Shown here: positions 8,833 to 16,841 of the stretch, piece after piece
Numbering within the stretch: position 1 is the first letter of the stretch
How the letters are laid out: each line of letters begins with the position of its first letter
Assembly (NCBI GenBank): GCA_040219235.1
Contig: JAVJSV010000012.1
Coordinates: forward strand, 310,001 to 374,000
DNA: 64,000 nucleotides
Source: Rhodospirillaceae bacterium
GTDB lineage: Bacteria; Pseudomonadota; Alphaproteobacteria; Rhodospirillales; Rhodospirillaceae
Reading direction: 5' to 3'
Program-made: the position numbers and the translations under genes
Notes under the pieces: generated by a model
Databases searched by the model: none
What the model saw: the letters and a program-made list of their open reading frames with translations, nothing else
Told to the model about the DNA's origin: nothing

Positions 8833-11556
8833 GTGGCCTTGCGAAACGGCAAGCAACAAGCAGCGGCAAACGTTCACAATTTGCGTCAAACGGCGCCGTT
8901 TTCTGAATCTGAGTTGCTTGCCCGCATCCTTGATTTGGGCAAGCAGAGTTACTTTGTTCTGGATGTAGAGACAAACACCTTAACCTGGCCGGACTCCACC
9001 TATGAGCTGTGGGGGCGCAGTTCTATCTCTGGCGAGCCCATAACTTTGGGCTGGGTGTTTTCAACCCTGCATCAGGACGATCATGACCGTACAGTTGCGG
9101 CGTTCCTTGATCCGGATTGGAATGATTTGGATGAAGAATTCCGTATTCAATGTCCAGATGGGTCTTCCCGTTCCATCCGAACCCAGGCCCGCCGAGATCG
9201 AGGTGATAACGGACGTGTCATCCGGGTTTTTGGCTTGCTTCAGGACGTCACAGAAGAGCGCCGTCTTGCGAGCGAACTCTCGACCAATCGCACCTTTCTG
9301 ACTCTTGCCCTGCGGGTTGCCCCGCTTGCGATTTGGGAAATCAACCTTGAGACGGGCCACATCAGTGGCAATAACCAAGTCACTAAAATTCTTGGGTATG
9401 ACCCTGGAGAATTAACAATGTCTTTGGACATGTTGGAGACGCTCTGTCATCCCGATGACCGCGCCGCGCGACAGGCCGCCATGCAAGAGCATCTCTCTGG
9501 GCAGAGCCCAAGCTATGCACATGAACACCGAATCAAAGGAAAGCATGGCGATTGGATTTGGATACTGGTCAACGGTCAAATTGTTGAACGGCACTCCGAT
9601 GGTTCCCCACGGCGCATGGTTGGCACCACCCTGGATATCACCGCTCGCAAGGCCGCTGAGCAAGATATCGGCGCCGAGAACACGCTGCTGTCTCTGGCAT
9701 TACGCATGGGTGAGTTGGGTTACTTCCATCGCGATGCCAAAAGCGGCGTGGTGATATGGGGGCCGGAGACTTACGAGATTTGGGGCGTAGATCCCATCGC
9801 CGGCGGACCAACGTCTGAATGGCTCAGGGCGACAATTCATCCGGAAGATCAAGACAGTGTGATCATGCGGTTGCAAGATCAGTCCTGGACCGAATGCGAG
9901 CACGATTTTCGCATCATTCGTCCCGATGGAATAACCCGGTACATTCGGTCGCGCTCCATTCGGCAGCGGGACGAACAGGGTCAGGTTGTTTCCAGTTATG
10001 GCATTTATCAGGACATCACCCGCAACCGGGAGATGGAGAATGCCCTGCTTGAAAGTGAAGCGCGGTTCCGCTCGGTGTTTGAAACCTCGGGCGCGGGCAT
10101 TGTCATCACCGACGATTTTGGCGATGTGCGTTACGTCAATAAAGCGTTTGCCGGTTTGCTCGGCTATGCTCCGGAAACGCTGATCGGACGCAGCCTGGTT
10201 TCTTTCAGTCCCGTGGGCGAAGACGACCCCGTTGTGGAATACGCCGAAAAACTGCGCAGCCGGACGCTGCCCAGTTTGAGCATGGAAAAGCGCTATCGCC
10301 ATGTGCGCGGGCACACCGTTTGGGTCAAAATCAATATCAATGTTGCCGACAGTCTCAGGCTGGGCGAGCGCATGTTTATCGGCGTCGCGCAAGACATCAC
10401 GGAGCGCAAGGAAGCCGAGCAAACCTTGGCTGAAAGCCGCCGCCTTTTGGAAGAGGCCCAGCGTCTCGGCAATATTGGTCATTGGAGCTGGACGCCGGAC
10501 ACCAATGCGGTTGAATGGTCGAGCCAAATGTATCGCATCCTCGGCCTTGATCCGGCTCAGCCGCCCGAAGACCAGCCGCCGTTCCGCGCGTTTGTGCACC
10601 CGGATGATCGGTCCATCTGGGATCAAACCATAGAAAAAATTCTCACGGCCGGCGTCAGCTTGTCGGTGGAATACCGCCTGGTCCGGGCCGATGGCACCCT
10701 GCGCCATGTGCTTGGCCGCGCTGAGCAAGACAACCTGCCCTCGGGCGCCCGGCGGGTGATCGGCACCGTGCAAGATCTCACCGGCCACAAGCGCAACGAA
10801 GAAGTATTGCAACGGGCCATAGATACGGCGGAGGCGGCCAACCGCGCCAAGTCAAAATTCCTGGCCAGTATGAGCCATGAGCTGCGCACGCCGCTGAATG
10901 CTATTTTAGGTTTTGCCCAATTGCTGTCCCTTAAGACCCGTGGGTCGTTGAACCCCGACCAGCAAGGCTATGTCGACAATATCGTGCACGGCGGAGAACA
11001 CCTCCTAGGTCTGATTAACGATGTTCTTGATCTCGCCCGCATCGACTCCGGTCAGTTTGCGGTCAACATCACCAGCGTGGATCTTGTCGAGACGACACAG
11101 CGGGTCATTCAGAACTTTAAGCAACTGGCGGATTCGCGCGCCGTCGTTATGTCTTTTGCACCGGACGCTTTGCCGCTTTTAGATGTCCGCGCCGATCAGA
11201 TGCGCCTCATCCAAGTTATCGTCAACCTCACGTCCAATGCCATTAAGTACAATCGTTCCGGTGGGCAGGTCATCTTCACAATCAGTAAAACCGATGACGG
11301 GTATGGCCGCATTGGCGTTCAAGATACGGGGCAGGGAATTCCCAAAGAGCGTGCCCATGAGGTGTTTCAGAGTTTTAATCGTTTGGGGGCCGAGGCCAGC
11401 GGCCAGGAGGGCACAGGCATCGGGCTCGCACTTTCAAAAAGCCTGGTCGAGCGCATGAACGGTCGGATTGGGTTTGAAACCGAAGCCTCAGTTGGCAGCC
11501 TTTTTTGGGTCGATTTGCCCCTGCCGGATAAAGACGTGATCAGTCCAAAGGCTTAG
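8833..11556 (+). CDS. Multi-PAS sensor histidine kinase
   Basis: A 907-residue soluble sensor kinase; I see no membrane helix. Five PAS/PAC units can be followed, roughly at residues 25-150, 155-275, 285-400, 405-530 and 545-660, each ending with a PAC-like IxQDITxRK segment. They are followed by HisKA (KFLASMSHELRTPLNAILGF, phospho-accepting His near 682). The HATPase domain has N box NLTSNAIKYN, G1 DTGQGIP and G2 GTGIGLALSKSL. There is no receiver domain, and no response regulator gene lies nearby, so its partner must be elsewhere. Translation appears to begin at a GTG shortly after GGAAAG. Confidence 0.9.
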   Translation: MALRNGKQQAAANVHNLRQTAPFSESELLARILDLGKQSYFVLDVETNTLTWPDSTYELWGRSSISGEPITLGWVFSTLHQDDHDRTVAAFLDPDWNDLDEEFRIQCPDGSSRSIRTQARRDRGDNGRVIRVFGLLQDVTEERRLASELSTNRTFLTLALRVAPLAIWEINLETGHISGNNQVTKILGYDPGELTMSLDMLETLCHPDDRAARQAAMQEHLSGQSPSYAHEHRIKGKHGDWIWILVNGQIVERHSDGSPRRMVGTTLDITARKAAEQDIGAENTLLSLALRMGELGYFHRDAKSGVVIWGPETYEIWGVDPIAGGPTSEWLRATIHPEDQDSVIMRLQDQSWTECEHDFRIIRPDGITRYIRSRSIRQRDEQGQVVSSYGIYQDITRNREMENALLESEARFRSVFETSGAGIVITDDFGDVRYVNKAFAGLLGYAPETLIGRSLVSFSPVGEDDPVVEYAEKLRSRTLPSLSMEKRYRHVRGHTVWVKININVADSLRLGERMFIGVAQDITERKEAEQTLAESRRLLEEAQRLGNIGHWSWTPDTNAVEWSSQMYRILGLDPAQPPEDQPPFRAFVHPDDRSIWDQTIEKILTAGVSLSVEYRLVRADGTLRHVLGRAEQDNLPSGARRVIGTVQDLTGHKRNEEVLQRAIDTAEAANRAKSKFLASMSHELRTPLNAILGFAQLLSLKTRGSLNPDQQGYVDNIVHGGEHLLGLINDVLDLARIDSGQFAVNITSVDLVETTQRVIQNFKQLADSRAVVMSFAPDALPLLDVRADQMRLIQVIVNLTSNAIKYNRSGGQVIFTISKTDDGYGRIGVQDTGQGIPKERAHEVFQSFNRLGAEASGQEGTGIGLALSKSLVERMNGRIGFETEASVGSLFWVDLPLPDKDVISPKA

Positions 11557-11560
11557 GCGG

Positions 11561-11983
11561 TTAGTCATCTTGGCCGGGGTCACGCCGCAACTTTTTTAGT
11601 GTTCCCCGCTGTTTTTTTGTCGCCTGATGCCGTTTGACGGAAGCCCGTGAGGGTTTACTCTTGCGGCGCGGCGGGTCTACATGAGTCGCGGATGATATCA
11701 GCGCGACGAGCCGTTCTATGGCGTCTTCACGATTGCGCGTCTGGTGGCGATAGCGTTTTGCCTCAATCACAATAACGCCGTGCTGATTGGCCCGCGTTCC
11801 CGCCAGGGCAAGGAGTCGGTGGCGAACGCTTGGCGGCAGGCATTTAGAGTGCAGGGCATCAAACCGCAATTGCACCGCGCTTGAAACCTTGTTGACGTTT
11901 TGACCGCCCGGCCCGGAAGCCCGGATAAACGAAATTTCGAGTTCGCTTGGGTCAAGTTGTATGTGGTCGGTGACATAAATCAT
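11561..11983 (-). CDS. arfB: Alternative ribosome-rescue factor ArfB (YaeJ)
   Basis: Peptidyl-tRNA hydrolase that frees ribosomes stalled on mRNAs without a stop codon. The release-factor GGQ motif is at residues 26-28 within RASGPGGQNVNKVSS. The basic C-terminal tail (PRRKSKPSRASVKRHQATKK) is the part that enters the empty mRNA channel. With the start at MIYVTDHIQL the protein is 140 residues, the family's usual length; an upstream in-frame extension would run into the sufE leader and was rejected. Divergent from sufE, with about 100 bases between starts. Confidence 0.93.
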   Translation of the reverse strand: MIYVTDHIQLDPSELEISFIRASGPGGQNVNKVSSAVQLRFDALHSKCLPPSVRHRLLALAGTRANQHGVIVIEAKRYRHQTRNREDAIERLVALISSATHVDPPRRKSKPSRASVKRHQATKKQRGTLKKLRRDPGQDD

Positions 11984-12019
11984 GACGTCTTTGGTATAAG
12001 GTATTAAGCCCTGTCCTGC

Positions 12020-12047
12020 ACTGTGATATCCAGACTGTGATATCCAA
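12020..12047. repeat. 14-bp tandem duplication in the arfB-sufE gap
   Basis: ACTGTGATATCCAG at 12020-12033 is followed directly by ACTGTGATATCCAA, giving two copies with one mismatch. It lies between the divergent arfB and sufE starts, about 40 bases before the sufE GTG. Both copies contain GATATC. Function unknown. Confidence 0.85.
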
Positions 12048-12084
12048 ACAACCGCTATTCCCTCAACTCTCAGGAGGTCCTCAC

Positions 12085-12525
12085 GTGTCCACCGCTGATA
12101 TACCGATGATTGATCCCGGCGTGACATTTGAGGATCTGGCTGAAAACTTTGACCTGTTTGATGATTGGGAAGATCGTTACCGTTACATCATTGATCTGGG
12201 TAAAAAATTACCGGCCTTGCCGGAAGCGCTCCATAACGATGCCTACAAGGTGCGGGGCTGCATGAGCCAGGTGTGGATCGTCCCCGGACATGTGCCGGAC
12301 GACGCCACCAAATTTGCCTTCGCGGCCGACAGTGATGCCCATATCATCAAGGGCCTCATTTATATTCTGGCGACTCTCTACACGGGCGCAAAAATTTCCG
12401 ATCTGGCAGAGATTGATGCAGAATCGGCTTTTGAGAAAATAGGCTTGGACCAGCACCTCAGTCCCAGCCGCCGCAACGGCCTCGTGTCCATGGTCAGTCG
12501 CATTCGGGCCTCGGCGTCAGCATAA
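12085..12525 (+). CDS. sufE: Cysteine desulfuration protein SufE
   Basis: Sulfur acceptor that takes persulfide from SufS for Fe-S cluster assembly. The reactive cysteine is C59 in KVRGCMSQVW, the family's signature context. At 146 residues it has the standard SufE length. The GTG at 12085 was chosen because CAGGAGG lies about 8 bases upstream; an earlier in-frame ATG at 12037 has no such site. The rest of the suf operon is not in the window, so this is a solitary sufE, which is common in alphaproteobacteria. Confidence 0.93.
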   Translation: MSTADIPMIDPGVTFEDLAENFDLFDDWEDRYRYIIDLGKKLPALPEALHNDAYKVRGCMSQVWIVPGHVPDDATKFAFAADSDAHIIKGLIYILATLYTGAKISDLAEIDAESAFEKIGLDQHLSPSRRNGLVSMVSRIRASASA

Positions 12526-12548
12526 GCCCTCATTACGTTAGCGGATCG

Positions 12549-13298
12549 CTAAGGCGCGCCAACTTTCTTATCCTCGAGTTTTTTCAGAACACTCAGAGCG
12601 ATGGGATTTTCCGGAGCGGCAGCCAGGCATTCAGTCAGCAGGGTGCGTGCTTCGTTTGTCTTTTCAAGCTGCAACAGCACGTCGGCGAGGCTGGCTTTGA
12701 TGGAGACGTTTTTTGGATCAAGCCCAGCTGCATTTCTCAGAGCGTTCAAGGCTGATGTGAACGCTCTTTTACCCATATACACGACGCCCGTTTGGTGAAA
12801 AATACTGGCGTCTTGCGGGGCGATGGTTGCGGCGCGGGTCAAAGATGCCAGCGCGTCATCCCAGCGCTGCCGCTGGGTCGCAATCCGCGCCAGCCCCACA
12901 AAAGCCTGGTGCAGCTTTGGCTCAATTTCCACAGCTTTCAGGTAATAGGTCTCGGCTTGGGCCAAGTTGCCGTAGCGCTCATGCAGGTTGCCAAGGTTGC
13001 CATAGGCCGAGGCAGAGCGCGGATTGAGCATGAGGGTGGTTTGAAAGGACGCGATTGCGCTGTGTGGGCGCCCCCATTTTCTTAACACTGCGCCCAGATT
13101 GTTATGCGCATCGGCATAGTCAGGACGGAGCGCGATGGCCCGCCGGAAGCAATTGCCCGCGGCCGCTAAGCGTCCTTCATTGAAATATGCCGTGCCGCGT
13201 TCTTTAAGGGACTCTGCTGTTTCGTTGGATACGGGAGGGCGCGGTGCCAACCCAGAAGTCAGCCGTTTTACCAGCGCGTCCGCCGCTGCTCTTACCAT
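12549..13298 (-). CDS. Tetratricopeptide-repeat protein
   Basis: 249-residue protein made almost entirely of TPR units from about residue 28: examples are AERGTAYFNEGRLAAAGNCF-like, ADAHNNLGAVLRKWGRPHSA and ASAYGNLGNLHERYGNLAQA. At least five to six consecutive 34-residue repeats can be followed. No signal peptide or enzymatic domain is visible, so it is likely a cytoplasmic scaffold. It follows a second TPR gene by about 14 bases on the same strand and is probably co-transcribed. The partner is not predictable. Confidence 0.85.
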   Translation of the reverse strand: MVRAAADALVKRLTSGLAPRPPVSNETAESLKERGTAYFNEGRLAAAGNCFRRAIALRPDYADAHNNLGAVLRKWGRPHSAIASFQTTLMLNPRSASAYGNLGNLHERYGNLAQAETYYLKAVEIEPKLHQAFVGLARIATQRQRWDDALASLTRAATIAPQDASIFHQTGVVYMGKRAFTSALNALRNAAGLDPKNVSIKASLADVLLQLEKTNEARTLLTECLAAAPENPIALSVLKKLEDKKVGAP

Positions 13299-13312
13299 GA
13301 TGTGTCGTCAGT

Positions 13313-13720
13313 CTAGCGGTTGAAGCCGAACCAGCGCGCAAAGGCCGAGCGGATTTTTTTCCAACCCAGGCCGCGGTTCAAACTCATGGCGATTTTAAAG
13401 GCCGCAATGGCTTTGTCTTTTTGTCCCAGGAATTGATAGGCTTCCCCCATATTGTAATGGGCGTCTGCATGGGACGGGTCTAGCTGTGTTGCGCGGCGCA
13501 GCGGAATAAGCGCTTCTTCGTTTCGGCCCAGCGCCATCAAAATGACGCCGGCGTCGGCTTGATAGATGGCACTGTTCGGCTCGGCGCGAATGGCCGCGTT
13601 GATATGAGGCAGCGCCGCGTCATGATCACCGGCCCGATAACAGTCCACAGCTTTGGCATGTTCAGCCTGATGATCGACAGAACTTCCCTTGCCCAGGGTG
13701 TTGGATTGCTTGCGTTTCAC
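13313..13720 (-). CDS. Small tetratricopeptide-repeat protein
   Basis: 135 residues with three TPR units beginning near residue 18 (HAKAVDCYRAGDHDAALPHI, then SAIYQADAGVILMALGRNEE, then HADAHYNMGEAYQFLGQKDK). A basic/aromatic tail ends IRSAFARWFGFNR. No signal peptide. Upstream member of a two-gene TPR unit with the gene at 12549. Function unknown; a protein-protein adaptor is the natural guess. Confidence 0.8.
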   Translation of the reverse strand: MKRKQSNTLGKGSSVDHQAEHAKAVDCYRAGDHDAALPHINAAIRAEPNSAIYQADAGVILMALGRNEEALIPLRRATQLDPSHADAHYNMGEAYQFLGQKDKAIAAFKIAMSLNRGLGWKKIRSAFARWFGFNR

Positions 13721-13844
13721 AGATCGCTCCGTTGTTCACTCTCGTGCAGCATAGACGGCCATGCGCCTCTTTCCAGAGAGGTTTTACCCGACCGTGCCGG
13801 GAAATCAAACCGCTCAGAGGGCGCTGACCTTTTGCGCCGCTTCA

Positions 13845-13935
13845 GTCCGCTTGAACCCAAGCTCCTTACGTCCGTTTGGACTCAAGCTCTTTAGGTTCGT
13901 TTGGACCCAAGCTCTTTAGGTTCGTTTGGACCCAA
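13845..13935. repeat. 25-bp tandem repeat spanning the 3' end of the EAL gene
   Basis: Units start at 13845, 13870, 13895 and 13920; the last is partial and lies inside the coding region. The unit is close to GTTCGTTTGGACCCAAGCTC plus TTTAG. The gene's stop (TTA on the plus strand at 13916-13918) is repeated at 13891 and 13866. The period of 25 puts the three TAA stops in three different minus-strand frames. Copies diverge with distance from the gene, the nearest being the most alike. Confidence 0.92.
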
Positions 13936-15571
13936 ACAGGCGCCGGTCAAGCTTGGTTACAAATTGCCAGGGGTCGGGGTCTGGCTTTCCAAACAGGAAG
14001 CCTTGGGCATATTCAACACCGCAGTCTCGCACAAACTCTAAGGTCTCTTTGGTGTCGATCATTTCGGCAATGGTTTCCACGTCCATGGTTTTACACAAGG
14101 TGGTTAGGGCGCGCAGGAAGGCCCGGCCCTTTGGCGCTGTTTGCGCGTTTTTCACCGCACTGCCATCAAGCTTCACCACATCAACTTCAAGCACGCTTAG
14201 ATATTGGAAGCTGGCCGCGCCAGCACCAAAGTCATCCAGGCAGACATGGAAGCCCTTACGCCGCACCGATTGCACAAAGGTATTGGCTTTCTGAAGATCA
14301 ACCACGCGGGCTGATTCTGTGATTTCAAACAGCAGGTGTTCGTTCAGCCACGGGTCTTTGTCGATCAGCGCATGCAGTTTCTCGACGTAAACTTTATCGT
14401 CCACGGAAATGCCCGAGATGTTCACGGCCACCGACACTTTTTCTTTACGGTGCGCTTTGATCCAGTCGACGCATTTTTGCGCCATGGCGATATCAAATTC
14501 GCTGATCAGGCCGGTTTCTTCAGCAAAGGTGATGTACTTGTAAGGCGATTCTTCAAAATTGCCGCCAAAGCGCACCAGGGCTTCATAGTGATGAAATGCG
14601 CCGGTGTTGACATCAAGAATGGGGTGGAAGGCGACTTCAAAATTACTGCCATCGACCACATCGCGAAACTTGTTCAACGAAGACACCGCTTCTTTCACCA
14701 GCGAGTCCATGTTTTGGGCAATGTCTTTGACATTGAAATCCGCGCCCGATTGTTCGCGGAAGTGATTGATCGTGTACACGAGGCCCTTGGTAAGATCTTC
14801 CTCGTTAATGTCGTCCATGTCGACGTCGATGGTGCCCGCTTGCACTTCAACGCCCTTTCCTGTGGGGTCAAACACACGCGTGGCTTCGGCCAGTTTTGCC
14901 TCTAATTCTGCGACGTCCAATGCAGAGTCGTGCAAAATACCAAACTTGCCTTCGCCTATTTCACCAGCGGACTCTCCACCGATTGAATTGGCCCGCAGTG
15001 TGGTGCCGACCGTGTTCATCAATACACTTTGGTCGTCTTCCGACAGGCTTTCGTAAAAACTGTCAAAGCCGGGCAGATTGACCAAGGTTAATTCCGTGTT
15101 GCCGCCAGCTTTATGAGATTCTTTCAGTTTTTCTGCGGCCAACCCTGAGAAGGAATCCCCGGCCAACAAACCAGTGCTGCGGTCCCGTTCTCCGGCGTCT
15201 TCGTATTCACCGTCTTGCCCCACATGACTGACCGTGCGCAGCGCCAGGAAAAAGTTGTTGCCCAGGTCCGGCATCAGGTAGCCCGCAAAACTCAGCGGCG
15301 GCGTTGGGCCTTTCGTGCCTTGCAAATGAATAGTGGTGTCATCAATGCGGCCTTTCTTGGCGGCCACAGCCAGCAACTGCTCGACCAGCAGTTTGTCACG
15401 GGGGGCGATATAATCCCGCAAACTCGTGCCAATCATCTGCTCGACGCTTTTGCCAAACACGGGCTGTGTCGCGCCGGCAGCAAACACAATGTTTCTGGCC
15501 TGGTCGACCTCGATCAGGATGTCAGCCCAGCAGAAGGCAAAGGCGACGAATTTTTCGCGAGCAGTAGACAT
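13916..15571 (-). CDS. PAS-degenerate GGDEF-EAL cyclic-di-GMP phosphodiesterase
   Basis: Probable c-di-GMP phosphodiesterase of 551 residues. A PAS-like region (about 10-110) precedes a GGDEF-type domain whose signature is degraded to GEGKF near residue 205, so it should not make c-di-GMP. The EAL domain looks intact: YEALVRF near 328, NISGISV, LLFEITESARV, CLDDFGAGAASF near 443, VKLDGS and a final AEMIDTKE. No membrane helix is seen, so it is cytoplasmic. It is monocistronic, and two adjoining palindromes lie 80-96 bases before its start. The 3' end is embedded in a 25-bp tandem repeat. Confidence 0.88.
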   Translation of the reverse strand: MSTAREKFVAFAFCWADILIEVDQARNIVFAAGATQPVFGKSVEQMIGTSLRDYIAPRDKLLVEQLLAVAAKKGRIDDTTIHLQGTKGPTPPLSFAGYLMPDLGNNFFLALRTVSHVGQDGEYEDAGERDRSTGLLAGDSFSGLAAEKLKESHKAGGNTELTLVNLPGFDSFYESLSEDDQSVLMNTVGTTLRANSIGGESAGEIGEGKFGILHDSALDVAELEAKLAEATRVFDPTGKGVEVQAGTIDVDMDDINEEDLTKGLVYTINHFREQSGADFNVKDIAQNMDSLVKEAVSSLNKFRDVVDGSNFEVAFHPILDVNTGAFHHYEALVRFGGNFEESPYKYITFAEETGLISEFDIAMAQKCVDWIKAHRKEKVSVAVNISGISVDDKVYVEKLHALIDKDPWLNEHLLFEITESARVVDLQKANTFVQSVRRKGFHVCLDDFGAGAASFQYLSVLEVDVVKLDGSAVKNAQTAPKGRAFLRALTTLCKTMDVETIAEMIDTKETLEFVRDCGVEYAQGFLFGKPDPDPWQFVTKLDRRLFGSKRT

Positions 15572-15649
15572 GTTTGTATGTGGTCCCGGTTTGCTTAATT
15601 TTTGCAGCCTTCTGGCTGTTCTCTCTCTCGATAACGTCTTTATAAATCA

Positions 15650-15667
15650 CGTTATAACGCTATAGCG
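15650..15667. promoter_or_regulatory. Two overlapping 10-bp perfect palindromes upstream of the EAL gene
   Basis: CGTTATAACG (15650-15659) and CGCTATAGCG (15658-15667) are each perfect palindromes and share two bases. They lie in the 236-base gap between the EAL gene and the divergent bicupin gene. The spacing (8 bases centre to centre) suggests a dimeric regulator site for one of the two promoters. No regulator gene is adjacent. Confidence 0.4.
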
Positions 15668-15807
15668 CTTAACATCCCATAGTTGTGGGCCGCAATAAAA
15701 TGTTTGAATCGCATCATTTTGTAACATAGCCCCTCAAAACCCCCATAGAGCGGTCGCCGTAAAATATGTCAGGGTGGGGAAGTTCTTTATTTGGCTGGAG
15801 ATAAGCG

Positions 15808-16680
15808 ATGGCGCGTCCCCATATTGAATTTGTTCAATCCCAGGTGTTGCCGTTTCAGCAAGGTTTGCCGGGAGGTGCGCGCACCGATGTGGCATGTCGG
15901 ATTCTGTCGATCGATGACACAGCGGGCGACTCCTCCACCCAATTGCGCTATTCGGCGGGCTGGCGCGCCGCAGACCCGCATTATCTGACGGTCGATGAAG
16001 AGCTCTTTGTTCTCGAAGGGGCGCTTGAAATCAACGGGCGAAGTTATGGCAAGCACGACTACGCCCATCTGCCGGCCGGATATCACCGCGCCTCCATGTC
16101 CAGCGACGCCGGGGCCGTGGTGCTGACGTTTTTTTCCGGGGAGGTGCGCAGTATTACGTCTGATCGGAGCGGCTCTATGTATGATGACGCCCTGTTGGTC
16201 GAACACCTCAACACACGCCAGATGGACGGCCAGACCGGCCAACGCAAACATATGAATACCGGCGACTGGGACCCCTCCGGCACCCTCCACAAGCCGTTGT
16301 TTCATAATCCCCATACGGGCGAGCGCTCGTGGCTCATTGGCCTGATGCCTTATTGGTCTTCGTCGCGCACAGAGACCCATCCGGTGGTCGAGGAAGAGTT
16401 CGCGATTCTTGGGGATATCTGTTTCCCCATGGGTGTCATGCGCGACGGCGGTTATTTCTGGCGTCCCCCGGGGGTCGAGCACGGCCCCTTCGCCACCTGG
16501 GGCGGCACGCTGCACCTGTGCCGGTGCAAAGGCGGTCCCTTTGCGACAGAGTGGAACGACTCTCCTGGTCCGGATTGGGCGGCCACGTATAAGCCGATCT
16601 TGCCGGCGGCGTATCAGGCCCATGTGGATGCGGCCCATGTGGATGCTGCCCATGATTATGACCGCGAACCGAATTATTAA
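15808..16680 (+). CDS. Bicupin protein, DUF4437-like
   Basis: 290 residues with two cupin folds. The first is around residues 45-115 (LTVDEELFVLEGALEINGRS, then YAHLPAGYHRASM). The second is around 185-250 (PVVEEEFAILGDICFPMG, then RPPGVEHGPFATWGG). It resembles DUF4437-type cupins, whose reactions are mostly unknown. A GGAG ribosome site lies 8 bases upstream of the ATG. The C-terminus carries an in-frame 5-residue repeat, AHVDA-AHVDA-AHDYD. No signal peptide. Possibly a sugar- or aromatic-modifying metal enzyme, but no substrate can be inferred. Confidence 0.75.
   Translation: MARPHIEFVQSQVLPFQQGLPGGARTDVACRILSIDDTAGDSSTQLRYSAGWRAADPHYLTVDEELFVLEGALEINGRSYGKHDYAHLPAGYHRASMSSDAGAVVLTFFSGEVRSITSDRSGSMYDDALLVEHLNTRQMDGQTGQRKHMNTGDWDPSGTLHKPLFHNPHTGERSWLIGLMPYWSSSRTETHPVVEEEFAILGDICFPMGVMRDGGYFWRPPGVEHGPFATWGGTLHLCRCKGGPFATEWNDSPGPDWAATYKPILPAAYQAHVDAAHVDAAHDYDREPNY
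16618..16662 (+). repeat. 15-bp in-frame tandem repeat at the bicupin C-terminus
   Basis: GCCCATGTGGATGC(G/T) occurs at 16618 and 16633 and in a diverged form at 16648. It encodes AHVDA twice and then AHDYD, and ends six codons before the stop. Period 15 keeps the frame. Confidence 0.9.
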
Positions 16681-16709
16681 GCTGTTCGGTCAAAGCTTGC
16701 GCTCTTCTA

Positions 16710-16811
16710 AGTGTTCACTAGAGAATGAGCACTCACTAGAGTAAAACACACAAAGCCGTAACATCGACACGGCGTAAACGCCGCAAACCTAGGCGGCGTA
16801 AACGCCGCAAA
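16710..16811. promoter_or_regulatory. Two pairs of repeated palindromes upstream of the exported VOC gene
   Basis: TCACTAGAG occurs at 16715 and 16733 (18-base offset) and is mixed with the symmetrical AGTGTTCACT. Further down, GGCGTAAACGCCGCAAA occurs exactly at 16771 and 16795 (24-base offset). Each of these contains GGCGT-AA-ACGCC, and the second extends to a 7-bp-arm palindrome GCGGCGT-AA-ACGCCGC. The second pair ends about 30 bases before the ATG at 16842. This looks like operator sites or a structured leader. Confidence 0.45.
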
Positions 16812-16841
16812 ATCTAATCGGCGCACAAAAGGATATGAGTG

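Noticed and set aside
9700-10812. 370-residue minus-strand frame inside the PAS kinase gene
   Set aside because: The opposite strand encodes a clear multi-PAS kinase with all motifs; this frame has no recognisable domain.
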